From JBDTNK01 sp039933775 (GTDB lineage: Bacteria; Chloroflexota; Limnocylindria; QHBO01), in NCBI GenBank assembly GCA_039933775.1, contig JBDTNK010000048.1, positions 1 to 15,044 of the forward strand: a stretch of DNA of 15,044 bases. Direction: 5' to 3'. Below, piece after piece: positions 9,088 through 13,157 of this stretch. Below the pieces are notes generated by a model. The model did no database searches. It was not told the DNA's origin and saw nothing but the letters and a program-made list of their open reading frames with translations. Positions within the stretch are counted from its first letter, which is position 1, and each line of letters starts with the position of its first letter. The translations under genes were made by a program, and so were the position numbers.

Positions 9088-9875
9088 CGCGATGCCTCCC
9101 CGGCCGACGATGCGGCGGGCACGCTGCGTGGCGGGCCGGCCGCCGGCGTGTCGCTGAGTCCGACACCGCGGCCGCCGATGGCGGTCACGATCCCCGCCTC
9201 CAGGTGGACCGAGCCGTTCGCCTGCGGCAGCAAGCGCTCCGCGGCGTGCGTCGCCACGAGGCAGGTCACGCCGGCCCGCTGCCACGCATGCAGCAGCTCG
9301 CCCATGAGCTGCATGCCGGCCTCGTCGAGACTCTCGAACGGCTCGTCAAGGAGCAGCACCGACGGGCTGCCCAGCAGGAGACGGGCGAGCGCCACGCGGC
9401 GCCGCATGCCAGCCGAGAAGTCGCGCACACGACGGTCGGCCTCGGCGCCCAGCGCGACCGTGGCCAGCACCTGGGGCACGCGCTCGCGCGCATCGGGCGG
9501 CTCCAGGCCCAACAGCGTGGCGGCGAAGCGCAGATTCTCGGCGGCGGTCAGATCGTCATACAGCCCGGTGGCGTGCGACAGGTAGCCGATCCGCCCGCGC
9601 ACCAGCTCCGGCCAGCGGCCGACGTCCAGGCCGTCGATCTCGGCACGTCCGAAGCTGGGCCGGATGGTCGTGGCCAGGATGCGCAGCAGCGTCGTCTTGC
9701 CCGCGCCGTTCGAGCCGAGCAGCGCCACGACCGCGCCGCGCTCGACGCGCAGCGAAACACCGGCGATGGCTGGTCGGCGGTCGTAGAGGCGTGCCAGGTC
9801 GAACGTCTCGATGGCTGGCGGTGGGTTGTCCGGCGCACCGACGGCGCGGGGCGACACGTAGATCGTCTGCGGCAT
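9084..9875 (-). CDS. ccmA: CcmA ATP-binding subunit, first gene of the ccm operon
   Basis: An ABC-type ATPase of 263 residues. Walker A is GSNGAGKTT (54-62), the signature FSAGM (153-157), Walker B VLLLDEP (173-179) with E178, and the switch histidine H210. Together with CcmB and CcmC it uses ATP to free holo-CcmE. It is longer than typical CcmA (about 205 residues) because of a proline-rich 20-residue start and a roughly 30-residue Ala/Pro/Ser tail. A later start is possible, but none has a better ribosome site. It is assigned to Ccm, not a general ABC exporter, because ccmB overlaps its stop and the rest of the operon follows in order. Confidence 0.93.
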   Translation of the reverse strand: MPQTIYVSPRAVGAPDNPPPAIETFDLARLYDRRPAIAGVSLRVERGAVVALLGSNGAGKTTLLRILATTIRPSFGRAEIDGLDVGRWPELVRGRIGYLSHATGLYDDLTAAENLRFAATLLGLEPPDARERVPQVLATVALGAEADRRVRDFSAGMRRRVALARLLLGSPSVLLLDEPFESLDEAGMQLMGELLHAWQRAGVTCLVATHAAERLLPQANGSVHLEAGIVTAIGGRGVGLSDTPAAGPPRSVPAASSAGEASR

Positions 9876-9910
9876 GCTCGTCGCGCGGAGCGAAAGGGGT
9901 GGGTGCCTGC

Positions 9911-9939
9911 ACTATGCGGCCCGACCTGCGACGCGTCAA
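9911..9939 (-). promoter_or_regulatory. Predicted sigma-70-type promoter of the ccm operon
   Basis: On the minus strand TTGACG (9939-9934) and CATAGT (9916-9911) are 17 bases apart. Transcription would start near 9904, about 28 bases before the ccmA ATG. No other comparable promoter is seen inside the tightly packed operon, so all nine genes are probably on one transcript. Confidence 0.6.
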
Positions 9940-9988
9940 ATGGCCGGCGCGGGCTCCCCGGTGCGCACGTATCCGGGCTCGTATCAAT

Positions 9989-10019
9989 GTTCGGCCGACG
10001 GCGATCCCCTCGGCCGAAC
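9989..10019. repeat. Inverted repeat with 10-bp arms upstream of the cupredoxin gene
   Basis: The arms GTTCGGCCGA (9989-9998) and TCGGCCGAAC (10010-10019) are perfect reverse complements with an 11-base spacer. Each arm also holds the self-complementary octamer TCGGCCGA, so the site is at once two palindromes 19 bases apart. It lies 30-60 bases before the start codon and could be an operator pair or a 5' leader hairpin. I see no convincing -35/-10 pair for the cupredoxin gene nearby. Confidence 0.6.
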
Positions 10020-10048
10020 GGTTCAAATTCGCATTAGGTACCGATGGC

Positions 10049-10492
10049 ATGAGACGGCTCCATTCCCTCGTGCCGGCGCTGGGCGCCGGCCTCGTCCTGC
10101 TGCTGGCGGCCTGCAGCGGTGCCGGCACGTCTGCCACCACGGCCGCGGCCAGCCCATCGCAGGCAGCATCCGAAAGCGCCGCCGCATCGGAGAGCAGCGC
10201 CGAGAGCGCCGCGCCGGCCGGTGAGGGCGCGACCGTCATGCTGCAGGACTTCGCCTTCGCGCCGTCCGAGCTGACGATTCCGGCCGGCACAACGGTCACC
10301 TTCACGAACATGGACACCGCACCCCACACGGCCACCCAGGGCACCGATGGCGAGGCCGATGCCGATGCGGCGTTCGACCTGCAGCTCGCCGCCGGCGGCG
10401 GCACCGGGGAGTACACGTTCGACGAGGCAGGCACCTACAACGTGACCTGCAAGATCCACCCGGCGATGAACATGACGATCACCGTCGAGTAG
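10049..10492 (+). CDS. Cupredoxin (plastocyanin-like) lipoprotein
   Basis: A 147-residue secreted blue-copper protein. The signal peptide ends in the lipobox L19-A20-A21-C22, so it should be lipid-anchored at the outer face of the membrane. A Ser/Ala-rich linker (about 23-58) leads to a cupredoxin domain (about 61-147). All four type-1 copper ligands are visible: H93 (APHT), then C134, H137 and M140 in VTCKIHPAM. Such proteins carry single electrons between membrane complexes or c-type cytochromes. It diverges from ccmA, which fits an electron-transport setting, but the actual partner is unknown. The start is the ATG that immediately precedes the signal peptide; the ribosome site is weak (AGGT). 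Confidence 0.92.
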   Translation: MRRLHSLVPALGAGLVLLLAACSGAGTSATTAAASPSQAASESAAASESSAESAAPAGEGATVMLQDFAFAPSELTIPAGTTVTFTNMDTAPHTATQGTDGEADADAAFDLQLAAGGGTGEYTFDEAGTYNVTCKIHPAMNMTITVE

Positions 10493-10494
10493 CG

Positions 10495-10542
10495 CACGCC
10501 ACCCGGAGGGTTGGCCCGTCCCGGCCCTCCGCACCCGGCGTG
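10495..10542 (+). terminator. Hairpin after the cupredoxin gene, possible terminator
   Basis: Starting 2 bases after the stop codon, CACGCC (10495-10500) pairs with GGCGTG (10537-10542). Inside it CGGAGGG (10504-10510) pairs with CCCTCCG (10525-10531). No run of T follows, so it is not a textbook intrinsic terminator, but it is the best candidate for ending this transcript. Confidence 0.5.
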
Positions 10543-10562
10543 ATGTCGCGCCAGGTCGCGAT

Positions 10563-10682
10563 GGGATATCCGGATATCCGTCAAGGGCACTGCGCACCGC
10601 CGGGGGGCGGCCCGGGTCCCGCCGGGATATCCGGATATCCGTCAAGGGCACTGCGCACCGCCAAGGCGGCCCGCGGTCCTGC
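10563..10682. repeat. Two-copy tandem repeat built on a 16-bp palindrome
   Basis: A 39-bp stretch at 10563-10601 recurs without change at 10624-10662, a period of 61 bases. Each copy opens with the perfect 16-bp palindrome GGATATCCGGATATCC (10564-10579 and 10625-10640), itself two GGATATCC octamers. Each copy then has an identical linker ending CCGCC that can fold back on GGCGG (10606-10610 and 10665-10669). The loop between those arms differs (four G in copy one, two A in copy two). The flanks beyond diverge slightly. Copy two ends just before the -35 of the next gene's promoter. No gene is seen in 10493-10724; hairpin and repeat account for most of it. Confidence 0.85.
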
Positions 10683-10685
10683 GTG

Positions 10686-10715
10686 TTGACCCCCTCTCGC
10701 GGCCGGTGCTACCGT
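10686..10715 (+). promoter_or_regulatory. Predicted promoter of the HxlR gene, giving a leaderless mRNA
   Basis: TTGACC (10686-10691) and TACCGT (10710-10715) are 18 bases apart, a typical high-GC sigma-70 promoter. A start 7-10 bases after the -10 falls at 10722-10725, which is the A of the ATG at 10725. No ribosome binding site precedes that ATG. Confidence 0.6.
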
Positions 10716-10724
10716 TCCCCGCCC

Positions 10725-11099
10725 ATGGACGCCGGCTTCCACGAACCCACTTCAGCGCCGCGCTCACGTGCCGCGCGTCGCGAGGCAGCCCAGCGCGCGG
10801 AATGCGCCGCGACGGCGGCGCTCACGATCCTGGGCCAGAAGTGGGTGCTGCGTATCGTGCGCTCGCTGGGCGAGTCGACGCAGCGCTTCTGCGAGCTGCA
10901 GGACGCGCTGGGCGGCGCGAACTCCGCCACGCTCTCGCAGCGACTCAAGATGCTGGAGGACGAGGGGCTCATCGACCGCACCATGGTGTCCAGCATGCCG
11001 CCCTGGGTCGAGTACTCGCTCACCGGCAAGGGGCGCGAGCTGAACGAGGCGATCGTGGTCATCGACCGATGGGCCGAGCGCTGGTCGCCGGACTCGTGA
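10725..11099 (+). CDS. HxlR-family transcriptional regulator
   Basis: A 124-residue winged-helix regulator of the HxlR family, small dimeric proteins that often answer to redox stress, aldehydes or quinones. After a basic, flexible N-terminus (1-25) come TAALTILGQKWVLRIVRSL, matching the conserved GGKW..LIL segment, then the recognition region TLSQRLKMLEDEGLIDR and the wing PPWVEYSLTGKGREL. Two cysteines are visible, one before the first helix (ECAAT) and one in RFCEL; some HxlR members sense through cysteine, but nothing here proves it. The ATG at 10725 agrees with the promoter and domain start. The stop overlaps the next gene as GTGA (11096-11099). Confidence 0.9.
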   Translation: MDAGFHEPTSAPRSRAARREAAQRAECAATAALTILGQKWVLRIVRSLGESTQRFCELQDALGGANSATLSQRLKMLEDEGLIDRTMVSSMPPWVEYSLTGKGRELNEAIVVIDRWAERWSPDS

Positions 11100-11584
11100 G
11101 CCATCCGATCGCCGAGGAGCGACCCGTCGAGCACGGCGACGCCCTGAACCTCATCCGCGCCGCGGTCGCCGAGGCGCCCGGTCCGCAGGCCGCAGCGCAG
11201 CGGGCCGTGGAGCTGCTGCGCGACCGCTTCGAGCAGTACGACTGGATCGGCATCTACTGGGTCGAGGGCAGCGACCTGGTGCTCGGCCCGTGGATCGGTC
11301 CGCAGGCAACGGACCACACTCGGATCCCGATCGGGACCGGCATCTGCGGCGCCGCGGCGGCGTCCGGCCAGACGGAGATCGTGGCCGACGTTGACGCCGA
11401 CCCGCGCTACCTCGCCTGCTTCACCACGACCCGATCGGAGATCGTGGTCCCGATCTTCGCCGAGGGCGAGGTCATCGGCGAGATCGACATCGACGGCGAA
11501 GAGGCCGATGCCTTCGGCGAGCAGGACGCGCGCTTCCTCGAGGAGGTCGCCGCGCTGCTCGCCCCGCTACGGCCGCGGCCGTAA
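11096..11584 (+). CDS. GAF-domain protein resembling free methionine-R-sulfoxide reductase
   Basis: A 162-residue single GAF-domain protein. The spacing of DWIGIYWVEGSDLVLGP, IPIGTGICG, SGQTEIVADV, ACFTTTRSEIVVPI and IGEIDID matches the free methionine-R-sulfoxide reductase (fRMsr, E. coli YebR) family, which repairs free oxidised methionine. C108 sits where the catalytic cysteine (Cys118 in YebR) should be and C84 where Cys94 should be. The third conserved cysteine (Cys84 in YebR, in a PACVRI context) is missing; the region reads ATDHTRI here. The enzyme may use a two-cysteine cycle, or it may be a sensor. GTG at 11096 overlaps the HxlR stop, so the two are probably co-translated. The ribosome site is weak. 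Confidence 0.8.
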   Translation: MSHPIAEERPVEHGDALNLIRAAVAEAPGPQAAAQRAVELLRDRFEQYDWIGIYWVEGSDLVLGPWIGPQATDHTRIPIGTGICGAAAASGQTEIVADVDADPRYLACFTTTRSEIVVPIFAEGEVIGEIDIDGEEADAFGEQDARFLEEVAALLAPLRPRP

Positions 11585-11605
11585 CCCGCGCCGTACATCG
11601 GTGCG

Positions 11606-12121
11606 ATGACGGAGACGGGTGGCCGGTTCGAACAGATCTATGACGCGCACGTCGTCGCGATCTATCGGTTCGTGCATGCCCGGGTCGGCAACCGGCCCGA
11701 CGCGGAGGACCTGACGGCGCAGGTCTTCATGCGCGCCGTCGAGCAGCTCGACACGACCCGCGACGAGGGCCAGATCGTCGCCTGGCTGTACCGCGTCAGC
11801 CAGAACGCGATCGCTGACTACTGGCGCGCCTTCTATCGCCTGCCGCTCGTCGGCACCGAGCAGGTGGCGCCGGGCTGGGAGCCGGTCGCTCCCGGCGAGT
11901 CGGCGCCCGATGCCGCGGACGACGTCGCCGCGCGACGCGTGACCGCGCTGCTGCGTCGCCTGCCCGAGCGCTATCGCCAGGTGCTCGAGCTGCGCTTCCT
12001 GCGCCGCCTCAGCGTCGAGGAGACCGCGCGCGAGCTCGGCATCAGCCACGGCAACGCCAAGGTGCTGCAGTACAGAGCGCTGCGCAAGGCAGCGTTGATG
12101 GATGCTTCGACCGATGGATGA
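11606..12121 (+). CDS. ECF-type RNA polymerase sigma factor
   Basis: A 171-residue group 4 sigma factor with only the two core regions. Sigma-2 (about 7-78) includes the polymerase-binding motif DAEDLTAQVFMRA (32-44) and the -10 recognition helix with WLYRVSQNAIADYWR. A proline-rich linker (about 79-105) leads to sigma-4 (about 108-163), with LPERYRQVLELRFLRRLSVEETARELGIS and a final helix AKVLQYRALRKA. It starts 21 bases after the GAF gene and overlaps the Rieske gene by 8 bases. An overlap of sigma gene and next gene is typical when the second product is the anti-sigma factor. Its target promoter cannot be read from this window. Confidence 0.92.
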   Translation: MTETGGRFEQIYDAHVVAIYRFVHARVGNRPDAEDLTAQVFMRAVEQLDTTRDEGQIVAWLYRVSQNAIADYWRAFYRLPLVGTEQVAPGWEPVAPGESAPDAADDVAARRVTALLRRLPERYRQVLELRFLRRLSVEETARELGISHGNAKVLQYRALRKAALMDASTDG

Positions 12122-12950
12122 GCGACCGATGGCGCCGCGCGACGACGCCACCGACCCGCGGGCGGCCGAGCGCTTCGACAAGTACGTCGACGCGGTCCTC
12201 GGCCGCGGCCGTCCCTCGCCGGACGACGTGGTCGATCGCGACGAGGCCGAGATGGCGCGCCTGGCGGCGGAGCTGTCCGGTGCCACGGACGCCGCCGCCG
12301 CGGAGCCGGATGAGGCCTTCGTCGAGCAGCTGCGCCTGCGGATGCGCCAGGCCGACCAGGGCATCGATGCCGTGCGCGTGCCGCCCCCGGTTCGCGTTGC
12401 GCCGGCGGCGACGGCCGATGCCGGCGCGCGCATCGCCCGCTTCCGTCTCTCGCGACGCGACCTGCTGCGCGGCGGTCTCACCGTCGGCGCCGGTCTGGCC
12501 GCTGGGCTCGTGGGCGGCGCCTTCATCGACCGCGCCCTCAACGACGCGGAGGCCGGTTGGACCGACCAGGAGCTCGTCGCCGGCAATGGCGAGTGGGCCG
12601 AGGTGGCCGTCACCTCTGACCTGCCCAGCGGCGCGGTGATGCGCTTCACGACGCCGGCCTTCGACGGCTTCGTGGTCAACGACGACGGCGAGATCCGCGC
12701 ACTCGGCGCCACGTGCACGCACCTGGGCTGCACGCTCCAGTACCGTCCCGAGTTCAACGACCTGCGCTGCCCGTGCCACGACGCGAGCTTCAACCTGCGC
12801 GGCTGGCTGGCCAATGATCGTCGCAACTGGCAGCAGGACGGCCCCTATCCCGGCGATGCCCGCGCCTACCCGATCACGCTCCCGCCGCTGCCGCGTCCGA
12901 AGGTGAAGGTCGAGGACGACAAGATCTTCGTCTACACCGCCCGGATCTAG
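12114..12950 (+). CDS. Tat-anchored Rieske [2Fe-2S] protein with anti-sigma-like N-terminus
   Basis: A 278-residue protein in three parts. Residues 1-108 are charged and helical, with FDKYVDAVLGRGRPSPDDVV and EPDEAFVEQLRLRM, a style common in cytoplasmic parts of anti-sigma factors. A twin-arginine segment (S113-R114-R115-D116-L117-L118) then leads into a hydrophobic helix (about 119-137), probably an uncleaved anchor. The C-terminal Rieske domain (about 160-276) has cluster ligands C201, H203, C219, H222 and the disulfide pair C206/C221 in CTHLGC and CPCH. The Rieske domain should lie outside the cell membrane and the N-terminus inside. The gene overlaps the sigma gene. A redox-sensing anti-sigma role is inferred; a quinol-oxidising subunit is the alternative, but no cytochrome b gene adjoins. 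ATG codons at 12102 and 12129 are other possible starts. Confidence 0.85.
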   Translation: MDERPMAPRDDATDPRAAERFDKYVDAVLGRGRPSPDDVVDRDEAEMARLAAELSGATDAAAAEPDEAFVEQLRLRMRQADQGIDAVRVPPPVRVAPAATADAGARIARFRLSRRDLLRGGLTVGAGLAAGLVGGAFIDRALNDAEAGWTDQELVAGNGEWAEVAVTSDLPSGAVMRFTTPAFDGFVVNDDGEIRALGATCTHLGCTLQYRPEFNDLRCPCHDASFNLRGWLANDRRNWQQDGPYPGDARAYPITLPPLPRPKVKVEDDKIFVYTARI

Positions 12951-13153
12951 CTGTTGAGCAGGTTGACGAGGTAGCCGATGAGGTACGGCACGAGCAGCAC
13001 GACCACGACCACCGCCAGCGCGATCCCCGCGTAGAGGAAGAGGCTCAGGTCCGGCGGTGCCCTGCGCTCCGGCGGCGGCTTGAGACGGCGCGACAGGTGC
13101 GACGGCCGATGCGGCCGCTGGTGCTCGTAGCGACGTTGCTTGAGCTCTGGCAC
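12947..13153 (-). CDS. Small single-pass membrane protein, unknown function
   Basis: A 68-residue frame starting at GTG (13151-13153), 4 bases after the stop of the transketolase-like gene. It opens VPELKQRRYEHQRP (the first residue read as Met), continues with a basic, proline-rich stretch and ends in one strong membrane helix (about 42-66, LFLYAGIALAVVVVVLLVPY). It would be anchored by its C-terminus with the basic part in the cytoplasm. Its stop shares CTAG (12947-12950) with the convergent Rieske gene, the same arrangement as ccmI/MarR, which supports a real gene. The ribosome site is weak (AGGCGC). I do not recognise the family; an upstream ATG at 13210 in frame would extend it over the transketolase gene. 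Confidence 0.6.
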   Translation of the reverse strand: MPELKQRRYEHQRPHRPSHLSRRLKPPPERRAPPDLSLFLYAGIALAVVVVVLLVPYLIGYLVNLLNS

Positions 13154-13157
13154 GCGC

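Noticed and set aside
8056..9585. 509-codon open frame on the plus strand opposite ccmC, ccmB and ccmA
   Set aside because: Low-complexity His/Gln/Arg-rich product with no motif; the opposite strand holds three well-defined Ccm proteins with coupled junctions.
10563..10682. CRISPR array
   Set aside because: Only two repeat copies, about 22 bases between them, the in-between sequence is itself similar in both copies, and there is no cas gene.
11567..12826. Long open frame on the minus strand opposite the sigma and Rieske genes
   Set aside because: Its product is Arg/Ser/Ala-rich with no recognisable domain, while the plus strand here encodes clear sigma and Rieske domains. High GC removes stop codons from shadow frames.
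12114..12950. Rieske subunit of a cytochrome bc complex
   Set aside because: Not excluded, but no cytochrome b or c1 gene adjoins, the N-terminus is unusually long and charged, and the partner gene is a sigma factor. It is kept as the alternative reading.
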